Source: an uncultured Lachnospiraceae bacterium
Lineage (GTDB): Bacteria; Bacillota_A; Clostridia; Lachnospirales; Lachnospiraceae
Reading direction: 5' to 3'
Assembly (NCBI GenBank): GCA_947564305.1
Contig: CANOBT010000019.1
Location: forward strand, 1 to 57,057
Length of the DNA: 57,057 nt
The notes under the pieces are model-generated. The model had not been told where the DNA came from and made no database searches. It was given only the letters and a program-made list of their open reading frames with translations. Within the stretch, counting starts at the first letter, position 1. Each line of letters begins with the position of its first letter. A program made the translations under genes and the position numbers. Positions 24,416 through 33,327 of this stretch are shown piece after piece.

Positions 24416-25702
24416 ATGGATATGAGTTTATTGGGTATTGTTATTGCTTTAGCGGTCTTGATCATTATCTGCTATCGGAAATTTAATCCGGTAGCCGGAA
24501 CACTGGTCTGTGTAATTATATTAGCGATTTTCGGCGGGATGCCGATCATAAGCACAATCACAGATACTTATTTTACAGGGTTTTCTGAGTTTTTGAAAAA
24601 TAACTTTCTGTTATTTGCAACAGGAACGGTATTTGCCTCCGTTATGGAAGGCTCCGGCGCGGCGGCGGCATTTGCCAAAATGATTTATTCCAAGGTCGGA
24701 GGCCGGGGAGCCATTTACGGATGTATGGTTGCAGTCCTCATTCTGGGATATATCGGAGTCAATGGATGGGCATTAATGTTTATTGCATATCCTATTTTCC
24801 TCTGCGTATTTAAACAGGAAAATCTTCCGCGCTGGCTGATACCTGGTGTGATTTATACGTCTCTTGCATATAATTCATCTATGTTCCCAGGCTCACCGTC
24901 TATTTTGAACGTGCTCCCCACTCAGTATCTTGGAACGAATACTATGGCAGGGGCAGGGCTTGGTATCGCAACCGGTATATTTACAAGTATTTTATGTGTG
25001 ACTTATCTGGAGTACGAATTCAGAAAAGCAAAGAAAAACAACGATGGTTTTGTAATTACTCCTGACATTGAAGAAAAAATGGACGCGTTTGAAAAAATGG
25101 AAATTGTGAAACCATGGCGCTCGATTATCCCGATGGTCGTGCTGTTTATCTTGCTTAATGTATTTAATCTGGATGTAAATGTATCAATTATCATTGCCTC
25201 ATTTACCTGCGTGGGACTGTATTGGAATACCACTCCAAAAAAACTGGATCTTATGGATGATGGTATAAAACGTGCAAGCATGGTAATCATGAATACTGCA
25301 GCAGTTGTAGGATTCGGATATGTTGTAAAATCCACGGCAGGATTCCAGAATCTGATTGATATGCTGGCAAATTTAGGTGGAAATCCATTAGTATCTTTTG
25401 CCTCTGCCACAACATTGATTGCAGGTGCAACCGGGTCCGGGTCCGGAGGAATCGGAATCGCAATGGAAGTATTTGCGCAGAAATATATGGAGCTCGGTGT
25501 GAATCCGGAGGTTATGCACCGTGTTGCAGCTATCGCTTGTAACGGCCTGGATACACTGCCTCATAACAGTATGGTCATTACCTGTCTGATGGCATGCGGT
25601 ATGACCCACAAAGAAAGCTATAAGCCGATTTTTATCACATCCGTATGTATTACGCTCATCGGACTTGTATTTGCCGTGATTTTAGGTATTGTATTTTATT
25701 AA
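24416..25702 (+). CDS. GntP-family permease
   Basis: A 428-residue membrane protein with about 12 hydrophobic segments (LLGIVIALAVLIIICY at the N-terminus, ILILGYIGVNGWALMFIAY, GYVVKSTAGFQNL, and the C-terminal FITSVCITLIGLVFAVI). The sequence FATGTVFASVMEGSGAAAAF and the SSMFPGSPSILNVLP and GATGSGSGGIGIAM motifs match GntP-like carriers of gluconate, hydroxy acids or similar organic anions. Substrate is unknown. It is the middle gene of hydrolase-permease-malic enzyme, so a C4 or hydroxy-acid compound is plausible. The start follows GAGAGGG and lies 3 nt after the hydrolase stop. Confidence 0.88.
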   Translation: MDMSLLGIVIALAVLIIICYRKFNPVAGTLVCVIILAIFGGMPIISTITDTYFTGFSEFLKNNFLLFATGTVFASVMEGSGAAAAFAKMIYSKVGGRGAIYGCMVAVLILGYIGVNGWALMFIAYPIFLCVFKQENLPRWLIPGVIYTSLAYNSSMFPGSPSILNVLPTQYLGTNTMAGAGLGIATGIFTSILCVTYLEYEFRKAKKNNDGFVITPDIEEKMDAFEKMEIVKPWRSIIPMVVLFILLNVFNLDVNVSIIIASFTCVGLYWNTTPKKLDLMDDGIKRASMVIMNTAAVVGFGYVVKSTAGFQNLIDMLANLGGNPLVSFASATTLIAGATGSGSGGIGIAMEVFAQKYMELGVNPEVMHRVAAIACNGLDTLPHNSMVITCLMACGMTHKESYKPIFITSVCITLIGLVFAVILGIVFY

Positions 25703-25798
25703 AGGGCTGCATACAGGCAAAAGTTTTACAGGCTTACAGGCAGCTTCTAAAACCGTGTAAGGTATCATATTAAAACAGATACGGAAAGGGAAAAATAC

Positions 25799-26971
25799 AT
25801 GGATTATGCAGTTGAATCATTAAAAATGCACTATGCATTAAGAGGAAAGTTGGAAATGTCATCTCGTGCACCTGTGGATACCAGTGAGGCTTTGAGCCTG
25901 GCTTATACGCCGGGTGTCGCACAGCCTTGTCTTGAAATCCAAAAAGATGTGAATAAAAGCTTTGAGCTGACGAGACGATGGAATACCGTGGCAGTAGTCA
26001 CTGATGGCACGGCTGTCCTGGGACTAGGGGATATCGGTCCAGAAGCAGGGATGCCGGTTATGGAAGGAAAGTGTGTACTATTTAAAGAGTTCGGAGATGT
26101 GGACGCGATACCGCTTTGCCTGAGGACAAAAGATGTGGATGAAATTGTAAATACAGTTCGATTATTGTCAGGTAGTTTTGGCGGCATTAATTTGGAGGAC
26201 ATCTCTGCCCCCAGATGCTTTGAAATTGAACGGAAATTGAAAGAGTGCTGTGATATCCCGATTTTTCACGATGACCAGCATGGCACGGCGGTCATTACAC
26301 TTGCCGGAATGATCAATGCACTAAAGCTAGTGAAAAAAAGACTAGATGAAGTAAAAATCGTCACCTCCGGAGCAGGGGCGGCAGGTGTTGCCATTATAAA
26401 ACTTCTGATGTCAATGGGCCTGAAAAATGTCATTATGACAGACCGAAAAGGGGCTATTTTTAAAGGCCGTGACGGACTCAATCCAATCAAGAAAGATATG
26501 GCAGAAATTACTAATTTTCATTATGAAAAGGGAAGCCTTGCAGATGTAATCAAGGGCGCTGATGTGTTTATAGGAGTGTCCGCACCCGGGACGCTTACCC
26601 CGGATATGGTCCGAAGTATGTCCAGGGATGCCATTGTATTTGCCTGTGCCAATCCAACCCCAGAGATTTTTCCTGAAGAAGCAAAGGCGGCCGGAGCAGC
26701 GGTCGTGTCAACCGGACGTTCCGATTTTCCGAATCAGGTGAATAATGTATTATGCTTTCCAGGACTCTTCCGCGGCGCACTGGATGCCCGCGCATCCGAT
26801 ATCAACGATGAAATGAAGATTGCAGCGGCATACGCGATTGCAGGATTAGTAAGTGATGAAGAACTTTGTGCAGACTATATCCTGCCACCGGCGTTTGACT
26901 CCAGAGTGAAAAATGCAGTGGCGTCAGCAGTTGGCGAAGCAGCGAGGAAAAGCAAAGTGGCAAGGATATAA
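25799..26971 (+). CDS. NAD(P)-dependent malic enzyme
   Basis: Oxidative decarboxylation of malate to pyruvate and CO2 in the cytoplasm. The 390-residue protein is the short bacterial form. It shows YTPGVAQPCLEI near the catalytic Tyr, NLEDISAPRCFEIE and IPIFHDDQHGTAVI (metal and substrate residues), the Rossmann motif GAGAAGVAIIKLL, and PTPEIFPEEA and FPNQVNNVLCFPG in the C-terminal half. GGAAAGGG lies about 8 nt before the ATG. It is the third gene of the unit, 96 nt after the permease, with a terminator at 26982-27018. It suggests that the imported compound is converted to malate or a close analogue. Confidence 0.94.
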   Translation: MDYAVESLKMHYALRGKLEMSSRAPVDTSEALSLAYTPGVAQPCLEIQKDVNKSFELTRRWNTVAVVTDGTAVLGLGDIGPEAGMPVMEGKCVLFKEFGDVDAIPLCLRTKDVDEIVNTVRLLSGSFGGINLEDISAPRCFEIERKLKECCDIPIFHDDQHGTAVITLAGMINALKLVKKRLDEVKIVTSGAGAAGVAIIKLLMSMGLKNVIMTDRKGAIFKGRDGLNPIKKDMAEITNFHYEKGSLADVIKGADVFIGVSAPGTLTPDMVRSMSRDAIVFACANPTPEIFPEEAKAAGAAVVSTGRSDFPNQVNNVLCFPGLFRGALDARASDINDEMKIAAAYAIAGLVSDEELCADYILPPAFDSRVKNAVASAVGEAARKSKVARI

Positions 26972-26981
26972 GAAACTTCAA

Positions 26982-27018
26982 GGGGCAGGAATCCTAAAAA
27001 ATCCTGCTCCTTTTCTTT
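26982..27018 (+). terminator. Intrinsic terminator after the malic enzyme gene
   Basis: GGGGCAGGA and TCCTGCTCC pair (one G-U) around an 11-nt loop and run into TTTTCTTTT. The region 27020-27266 holds a promoter candidate and no gene. Confidence 0.85.
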
Positions 27019-27166
27019 TCAAGCGGACAGGTCACGAGAACCATCGGATAGATATCATACCCATTGGACACCTCTCATATTCAACTGTCACATCCGCAAA
27101 ATCTATGTTTCCATTTGTATGTTTTTGCTATTTTTATCCCGCAATTTTGTATTTTTTTGTCACTAC

Positions 27167-27195
27167 TTGACAAACCTGGAATTATATGTTAATTT
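27167..27195 (+). promoter_or_regulatory. Candidate promoter of the EAL gene
   Basis: TTGACA (27167-27172), 17 bp, then TAATTT (27190-27195). The -35 is consensus, the -10 is weak. Confidence 0.5.
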
Positions 27196-27267
27196 TTTCC
27201 AAATAGGAAGTGTTCTGTAAATACAATGTAATAAACGCAGTTTGCGTAGGATAATGGAGGAATCATC

Positions 27268-30261
27268 ATGGAAAAGAACGAAACCATTTGCCTCTCTAAC
27301 CTGCATCAGGAAAGTTTGACGGAAGAAACTAAAACAAGAGTACTTTTTTCCAGAGACTTCATGGATGCGTTCAGACAGTTCATTCCGCAATCCGTCTCCG
27401 GCGCCTACTGCATAACAGCCATTGATATCCTGCATTTCCGGCTGTTCAATAAGCTGAACGGGCGGGACGCAGGCGATCAGCTTTTGCGTCATATTGCGGA
27501 CTGCCTGCAGTCCATAAGAATGCAGCATCATGGAATTATTGGATATTTTGAGGGAGATAACTTCTGCGTTGTCATGCCCTGGCGAATGGAACTAATCGAG
27601 AAGCTGCGCAGCGATATTCTGTCAGGAATTCCCCAGCTCAGCAGAGCAGTCGGCATAGTTCCTGTTCTGGGTGTATGCCCCGTTGATGACAGTTCCCTCC
27701 CCGCAGAAATATTTTATGACCGTGCCACCCTGGCTTTGACCTATACGACCATCCGCAGCAGCATTGTCTGCTATGACCCCGGAATGGAAAGCTATCTGGA
27801 TGAGGAAATGCAGCTCTTGGTGGAAATTAACGACGCTCTGAAACAAGGTGAATTCACTTTTTTTGCCCAGCCGCAGTATGACATCACCACCGGTAAGATC
27901 GTGGGCGCAGAGTCGTTGGTGCGATGGCAGCACAGCACGAAGGGATTCATTTCTCCCGGCAAATTTGTTCCGCTCCTGGAGCATAGCGGTGCAATCCATC
28001 TTCTGGACCGGCAGATTTGGGAAAAGGTGTGTCAATGGCTTCGCGGTTGGATTGACCGGGGGTATCAGCCGGTACCTATCTCAATCAACATTTCCCGAAT
28101 TGACATTATGTCCATGGATGTGCCTGAGTATCTTATGCGACTGCTTGAAAAATACGATCTGCCTGTCAAGTACATTAAAGCGGAAATCACGGAGAGCGCC
28201 TACGCTGAAGAAGACAGCACCATCAACGATACTGTGAACCGGCTGCGTGAAGCCGGCTTTCTGGTGATGATGGATGATTTTGGCAGCGGCTATTCTTCTC
28301 TGAACATGCTGAAAAGTATCTCCGTGGATGTAATAAAAATCGACATGCGTTTTCTGGAAATCAAAGAGAGCGAGGAAGAAAAGGGTATTGGTATTCTGGA
28401 ATCCATCGTCAATATGGCCCGGCTGCTGGAGCTTCCGATTATTGTAGAAGGCGTGGAGACTCAGCAGCAGGAAAACGTCCTTCGGAACATGGGCTGCCGA
28501 TATACACAAGGCTATTACTACTATAAACCTCTGCCCATTGACCAGTTTGAAGAGCTCCTTGCCGATGAAAGACAGCTGGATTTCACAGGACTGCACTGCA
28601 AACAGGTAGAAGCTTTCCATATCCGGGAACTGATGGACGGCAACCTGTTTACCGATACGATGATCAATAATGTTCTGGGACCTTCCGCTATTTATGACGT
28701 CTTTGACCAGCAGATTGAGATTTCCCGGGTCAATGAGCAGTATTACCGTCTGTCCGGCCTGAAAGAATCTAACAACAAGGACCTTGGCAAAAGAATCTGG
28801 AACAGTGTCCGCGATGATGACAGACAACTTTTTCAATCGCTTTTTGAGCAAGCTTATGACCAACGGCCAAATGCCTCAGAAGGGAATATACACTATCTGC
28901 GGGTAGATGGAAAAGTGTTGTGGGTTCGTGTCCGTGTCTTTTTCCTGCAGGAAAAGAAAGGACATAAAATCTTCTTCCTCTCCCTGTCGGACATGACCTC
29001 CCTGCGCGAACGCAGAAAGGAGCAAAGCAGGGTAGAATTACCGATTGCAGAGCTTAACGGGCAGGAATGGAAACAACTGGAACAATACTGCGGTCCGCTT
29101 CCCTGCGGTTATGGGCTGTCCAAAGTGATGCTAGATCAATCTGGTGATCCTATAGATTATGATATCCTTTACATAAACCGTGAGATGGAGCGAATGTGCG
29201 GAAACGACCTGAACTATATCCGCCACCTGATCCTGAAAGCATTTGGGGATGATAACGGAGAATTGCTGCAAAAGGCTTACCAGGCAGCATTTTTAGGTGA
29301 GACGTTGAATCATTACGTCTATAGTTCCATTTCCAGCCACTATCTTCAGCTTACTCTGTTTCAATACGAATACGGCTATGTGGCATGTCTTCTGCGTGAT
29401 GTCACCCATATGCAGCTTTATGAAGGTGCTTTCAACAGCATGGTTCTGGCCTACCGTGAGGTCTACCATCTGAATCTGCAGAACAATTACTGCCGTATGG
29501 TCTACCCCGATCAAACCCTGATCACGGAACGAGGCAATTACGAAGCCATGGTGGAACGTCATTTTGGCATCGGTAAAATTTTGAAGTTTGACGAAAAAAA
29601 TGTACGCGGTTTCCTATCGTTGGAAAACCTGCGCAGTGCATTAGAAACCCAAAATTCCGTAGATTATCGTTATCGGCGGAGCAGTCATGACAATCCGGAT
29701 GAATGGTGCCTTACAAGTGTGACCATCAGCGAACGTGAAAATGGGAAACCGAAAACAGCAGTCATCACAATTCGGAGTATTGACAAGATTATGAAGGAAG
29801 AATCCGAACGGCGGCAGATGTCCATGATGGAATCTCTGGCAAAGATGTCTGATGCATTTTTCATTTACCGGGCTATGGATGATGAGCGTATTTTGTATGC
29901 AAATCCGGCAGTCATGGATATGTTCGGCTGCACCTCCATGGAAGAATTGATGGAACATGTGGGAAACTCATTCCGGGGTATCGTTCATCCTGAGGATTTA
30001 GACCGGGTAGAACGGGAAATCGAGAATCAGATTCGCGGTTCCGAAAGAAATATGGATTACGTACAATATCGTATTATCCGCAAAGACGGAGAGATTCGAT
30101 GGGTAGATGACTATGGACATCTGGAAAACTCCAGTTGGGGAGAAGAACACCGTCTGTTCTATGTGTTCCTCAAAGATATCTCCGATATCATCACCTCGGT
30201 ACAAAAGGAAAAATTGCTTCATTCCAACCGGTTTTATCGCAATGTTGTATCACAGGACTAA
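27268..30261 (+). CDS. GGDEF-EAL-PAS signalling protein, probable c-di-GMP phosphodiesterase
   Basis: A 997-residue cytoplasmic protein with no membrane segments. A GGDEF-like domain (about 40-170) has the degenerate active site YFEGDNF, so cyclase activity is unlikely. The EAL domain (about 185-430) is well preserved (AESLVRW, SINISRID, AEITESAY, DDFGSGYSS, VIKIDMRF, EGVETQQQE, YTQGYYYYKP). All metal and catalytic acids appear present, so phosphodiesterase activity is expected. PAS domains follow (about 470-570, others between, and a clear one at about 865-975: YANPAVMDMFG, IIRKDGEIRWVDDYG). C-terminal sensors after EAL are less usual than N-terminal ones. It is a single transcription unit. 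It could tune the flagellum-to-pilus balance in this cell. Confidence 0.9.
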   Translation: MEKNETICLSNLHQESLTEETKTRVLFSRDFMDAFRQFIPQSVSGAYCITAIDILHFRLFNKLNGRDAGDQLLRHIADCLQSIRMQHHGIIGYFEGDNFCVVMPWRMELIEKLRSDILSGIPQLSRAVGIVPVLGVCPVDDSSLPAEIFYDRATLALTYTTIRSSIVCYDPGMESYLDEEMQLLVEINDALKQGEFTFFAQPQYDITTGKIVGAESLVRWQHSTKGFISPGKFVPLLEHSGAIHLLDRQIWEKVCQWLRGWIDRGYQPVPISINISRIDIMSMDVPEYLMRLLEKYDLPVKYIKAEITESAYAEEDSTINDTVNRLREAGFLVMMDDFGSGYSSLNMLKSISVDVIKIDMRFLEIKESEEEKGIGILESIVNMARLLELPIIVEGVETQQQENVLRNMGCRYTQGYYYYKPLPIDQFEELLADERQLDFTGLHCKQVEAFHIRELMDGNLFTDTMINNVLGPSAIYDVFDQQIEISRVNEQYYRLSGLKESNNKDLGKRIWNSVRDDDRQLFQSLFEQAYDQRPNASEGNIHYLRVDGKVLWVRVRVFFLQEKKGHKIFFLSLSDMTSLRERRKEQSRVELPIAELNGQEWKQLEQYCGPLPCGYGLSKVMLDQSGDPIDYDILYINREMERMCGNDLNYIRHLILKAFGDDNGELLQKAYQAAFLGETLNHYVYSSISSHYLQLTLFQYEYGYVACLLRDVTHMQLYEGAFNSMVLAYREVYHLNLQNNYCRMVYPDQTLITERGNYEAMVERHFGIGKILKFDEKNVRGFLSLENLRSALETQNSVDYRYRRSSHDNPDEWCLTSVTISERENGKPKTAVITIRSIDKIMKEESERRQMSMMESLAKMSDAFFIYRAMDDERILYANPAVMDMFGCTSMEELMEHVGNSFRGIVHPEDLDRVEREIENQIRGSERNMDYVQYRIIRKDGEIRWVDDYGHLENSSWGEEHRLFYVFLKDISDIITSVQKEKLLHSNRFYRNVVSQD

Positions 30262-30420
30262 GACAAGATACATTTTCATTCGTTTTTAGTATAAAGAATT
30301 TTTTATTATTAATCAATCGAATCTTCATAATTGTAATCCTGTCCTGCTTATGGTAAAGTATCTCTGTATAAGAAAACTAAAAATAACAAAATATATGTCA
30401 CAGCAAACTGGAGGTAAAAC

Positions 30421-31074
30421 ATGAAAAAAATATTCACTTATTTCTTATGCATGGTTCTATTCGTCTCTGTTCTTACCGGATGCGGCTCGAATGGAGGAGA
30501 CAGCACGCAGACAGGCAGCAATGATACGCAGCAATCTGAGAAAGACTCCGCTCCGGAGGAAGAGGAGGAATACCTGGAGGGACTTCACCATGTGGAAATC
30601 GAAATAAAAGATTACGGCACAATCAAAGTGGAACTGGATGCAGATACCGCACCGATTAGTGTCACCAACTTTATTCATCTTGCAGAGGACGGTTTCTATG
30701 ACGGCCTGACCTTCCACCGAATCATAAGCGGTTTTATGATTCAGGGCGGCGACCCTCTTGGAAATGGAACCGGCGGTTCCGACAAGGAAATCAAAGGGGA
30801 ATTTTCTAAAAACGGCGTGGAAAACGATATTTCTCACGAAAGGGGCGTCATTTCGATGGCAAGGTCTAATGACCCTGACAGCGCCTCTTCTCAGTTCTTC
30901 ATCGTTCATGAGGACAGTGTGTCTTTGGACGGGAGCTATGCTGCATTCGGACATGTAACAGAGGGAATGGAGATTGTTGACGAAATCTGCGAGGATACTC
31001 CTGTGCAGGACGGCAATGGAACGGTGGACCCGGATGACCAGCCTGAGATTACTTCTATTAAAGTGATTGACTAA
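30421..31074 (+). CDS. Cyclophilin-type peptidyl-prolyl isomerase lipoprotein
   Basis: A 217-residue secreted lipoprotein. The signal peptide (MKKIFTYFLCMVLFVSVL) ends in the lipobox LTGC. A Ser/Thr/Glu-rich linker of about 35 residues follows, and then the cyclophilin domain. The domain carries VTNFIHLAEDGFYDGLTFHR, GFMIQGGDP and SQFFIVHE, so the catalytic Arg and substrate-binding residues are present. It catalyses proline isomerisation of extracytoplasmic proteins. Cyclophilins with this shape are called PpiA/B-like; I give no symbol. Its own promoter is likely in 30262-30420. The terminator at 31106-31148 is shared with the next gene on the other strand. Confidence 0.92.
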   Translation: MKKIFTYFLCMVLFVSVLTGCGSNGGDSTQTGSNDTQQSEKDSAPEEEEEYLEGLHHVEIEIKDYGTIKVELDADTAPISVTNFIHLAEDGFYDGLTFHRIISGFMIQGGDPLGNGTGGSDKEIKGEFSKNGVENDISHERGVISMARSNDPDSASSQFFIVHEDSVSLDGSYAAFGHVTEGMEIVDEICEDTPVQDGNGTVDPDDQPEITSIKVID

Positions 31075-31105
31075 TATCAAAGAGATGTGAATAATACCAC
31101 GAAAA

Positions 31106-31148
31106 GCCGCCGCATGGATTTATTTCTCCATACGGCGGTCGTACTTTT
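31106..31148. terminator. Bidirectional hairpin between the cyclophilin and DUF4097 genes
   Basis: GCCGCCGCATGGA pairs with TCCATACGGCGGT (mismatches only in the middle) around TTTATTTC, and TACTTTTTG follows. It can serve both convergent genes. Confidence 0.8.
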
Positions 31149-31150
31149 TG

Positions 31151-32245
31151 CTATTGAATCTCAACATCCCCGGATTCAGCCTCTATTGTAATCTTTCCTT
31201 CTGATTTTCCTTGCGTCGTATAAATGGCTTCATCATCAGAAGAAATATGCTGGCCCGGCGCCTTATCCGGAAGTTCAATGTGTCCGTACTCACTGCGCAC
31301 ACTGACGGAATATTCTTCAAGGTCCTTCGGAAGCTTGATCGTTACATCCCCATATTCACTTTTACAGGTCAGATTGGTCAATTCCTCTGCGTCCAGATAA
31401 AGGTTTCCGGAATCAAGTACAAATCCTGCCGTTTCCGCAGAAAAACGTTTCAATTCTATATCTCCATACTCATCCTCTGCCGTCAAAGCTGCACAGGCAA
31501 AATCATCTGCTTTCATCCCGCCGGAATCCAATGAGATTTCCGCATCCCGGACAGCGACTTTTTCAAGAGAAACTTCCCCATACTCATTTTTCAGCACAAA
31601 ATCCTGTGCATTGAATGCCTTTGCATCGAAATTTCCACATTCCATACCCACATCTAAATCCTGAAAACTCATATCCCGAAGGTTTACATCTCCATAGCTC
31701 ACATCCAGTTTCGTATCTCCAAAGGAAAGGTTTTCTATCGAAACATCCCCCGAGTCATTATATACTTCCAGGTTCCCCATATCTGCGCCCTCTGGAATAT
31801 ACAGCGCGATATATGCATTTATATCTTCGTCATTGACAACATCAAAATTACCTATATAAAAATTGTAAATTCCGACGCGCGACCTTGCATTGCCTGAATG
31901 AGTCAGACTCAAAGTCTCCCCCTTGACATCAAAGGATGGCTCGCCGTAAACGCCGTCCAGTTGGTATTCCAGATAGAAATTATCGTCCTTTGACGGCAGA
32001 ATCCTGACATCCGCATACGAACCTATTTTTAATTCCACGTTAGAAAATTCTTCAATTTTTGTTTTGTCTAATGTAAATGGTTCATACTTTTTATACGGAG
32101 ATGAGAATCCATCTCTGGATAAAACGACTCCCGGACGGCCTCCGAGCAGCATCCCCATCCCTGTCAATATGGCTCCCAGGATAATCAGGCCTAATGAAGT
32201 CAAAACTAATTTTTTCGTGTTGGTTTTCATCATGTTAGTTTTCAT
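31151..32245 (-). CDS. DUF4097 beta-strand repeat protein
   Basis: A 364-residue membrane-anchored protein. The N-terminal helix (LVLTSLGLIILGAILTGMGM) is followed by about 300 residues outside the cell. The C-terminal 200 residues show about nine repeats of about 20 residues, alternating (S/N/D)EYG(D/E) and (L/N)DSG(N/G/D) turns: NDSGDVS, NEYGEVS, LDSGGMK, DEYGDIE, LDSGNLY, SEYGDVT, SEYGHIE and ESGDVEI. This is a right-handed beta-helix-like pattern of the DUF4097 family. I chose ATG 32245 after AAAGGAGG; it overlaps the DUF1700 gene by 11 nt. Function is unknown; the PadR-DUF1700-DUF4097 set is associated with envelope stress. Confidence 0.85.
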   Translation of the reverse strand: MKTNMMKTNTKKLVLTSLGLIILGAILTGMGMLLGGRPGVVLSRDGFSSPYKKYEPFTLDKTKIEEFSNVELKIGSYADVRILPSKDDNFYLEYQLDGVYGEPSFDVKGETLSLTHSGNARSRVGIYNFYIGNFDVVNDEDINAYIALYIPEGADMGNLEVYNDSGDVSIENLSFGDTKLDVSYGDVNLRDMSFQDLDVGMECGNFDAKAFNAQDFVLKNEYGEVSLEKVAVRDAEISLDSGGMKADDFACAALTAEDEYGDIELKRFSAETAGFVLDSGNLYLDAEELTNLTCKSEYGDVTIKLPKDLEEYSVSVRSEYGHIELPDKAPGQHISSDDEAIYTTQGKSEGKITIEAESGDVEIQ

Positions 32246-32825
32246 GTTTACGGCCTCCTTTCGTAATATTTCCCAAGGATTTCGACATTTTTCCCAGAAC
32301 CCAGCGGCACAGGTGGAAGGAACCATATACAAAGAGAATCCCTACACCGACTGTAATAAAGCCCATTCCCAGGGTTGCAATCCCGTCTGCAAATGCCCTA
32401 AATGTCAGGATAAATCCGCCGACAATCGCAAGAGTTCCGCCGGCCGCCGTACATATTGCCGCCAGGAAAAAGGAAAACAGTAATGCAATCACAGTGATAA
32501 ACAATGCAAATATCACGCAGAAAACCGCCAACAGCAGAGGCAGTGCAATAGGCGCGGCACAAACCCCAAGAATTCCAACCCAGACTGCACGGAAGCCGTG
32601 CTTCACTGTCTTTGGCGGTTCCTCGATATTCTTTTCCGCCAGGTCCATAATCAATTCCCTGGATGCCTCCTCGGGTGTACCCAAATCCCGAATGGCATCC
32701 TGCTCATGCTCCGGGCCTGCTTCGTTAAAATACTCCTCAAAATATTCCATAGCCCTGTGATAATCTTCCTTTGGCAAATGCCGCAGATTGTAGGCAAGTG
32801 TATTCATATAATCTGCTCTGGTCAT
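32235..32825 (-). CDS. DUF1700 family membrane protein
   Basis: A 196-residue protein with the DUF1700 N-terminal motif (NTLAYNLRHLPKEDYHRAME, then YFEEYFNEAG and DLGTPEEASRELI) and two or three hydrophobic segments (about 85-115, 120-145 and 150-175). It is expected in the cytoplasmic membrane with a cytoplasmic helical domain. Function is not known. Translation is coupled on both sides: 4-nt overlap with padR upstream, 11-nt overlap with the DUF4097 gene downstream. Homologues next to PadR regulators suggest a shared stress response. Confidence 0.87.
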   Translation of the reverse strand: MTRADYMNTLAYNLRHLPKEDYHRAMEYFEEYFNEAGPEHEQDAIRDLGTPEEASRELIMDLAEKNIEEPPKTVKHGFRAVWVGILGVCAAPIALPLLLAVFCVIFALFITVIALLFSFFLAAICTAAGGTLAIVGGFILTFRAFADGIATLGMGFITVGVGILFVYGSFHLCRWVLGKMSKSLGNITKGGRKHEN

Positions 32826-33139
32826 TTTTCAATTCCCCCCTTCACAATGTCGTCAATGATCGTCTTGTAACGATCCCATTCGTTTGAAAGTTCCTCTTGA
32901 TAGTGCCTGCCTTCATCTGTAATCGTATAATACTTCCGGTTCCTGCCCTGGTACTGCTGGTCATAAGTCTCCACGAAATGTTGTTCCTGAAGACGTCGCA
33001 GAACCGGATAGAGTGTAGAATCCTTGGTATTCGCAGCCCGCTTGATAATCTGGCTGATCTGATAACCATAGGCATCAGATTCTGCAATGACAGATAAGAC
33101 AAGCAAGTCAAACATCGGCGCATTTAACGGAAACGTCAT
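32822..33139 (-). CDS. PadR-family transcriptional regulator
   Basis: A 105-residue winged-helix repressor with the PadR core: MFDLLVLSVIAESDAYGYQI, STLYPVLRRLQEQHFVET and NRKYYTITDEGRHYQEEL. The C-terminal helix for dimerisation is short (subfamily 2). It is the first gene of PadR-DUF1700-DUF4097 and probably autoregulates. The promoter at 33209-33237 overlaps a run of ATATATT/AATATAT elements typical of PadR operators. The ligand or signal is unknown. Confidence 0.92.
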   Translation of the reverse strand: MTFPLNAPMFDLLVLSVIAESDAYGYQISQIIKRAANTKDSTLYPVLRRLQEQHFVETYDQQYQGRNRKYYTITDEGRHYQEELSNEWDRYKTIIDDIVKGGIEK

Positions 33140-33208
33140 ATTATCAGCCCTTTCTATATATGGATTTAAAATATATTTATTTTGAAATAATATATTTTAT
33201 TTGTCTAT

Positions 33209-33237
33209 ATTATATTTTATATAATATATTTTGTCAA
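33209..33237 (-). promoter_or_regulatory. Consensus promoter with PadR-like AT-rich boxes
   Basis: On the minus strand TTGACA (33232-33237), 17 bp, and TATAAT (33209-33214) are both perfect. The spacer and flanks consist of repeated ATATATT-like half sites, suggesting repression by the PadR protein encoded downstream. Confidence 0.7.
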
Positions 33238-33327
33238 CAGATATATTCTAAAGAATTTCCTAAGAAAACCAAAGAAAAAAGGAACGTTAAAAAGGCGGAG
33301 AATTCTCTCCGCCAAATGTATTTTAAT

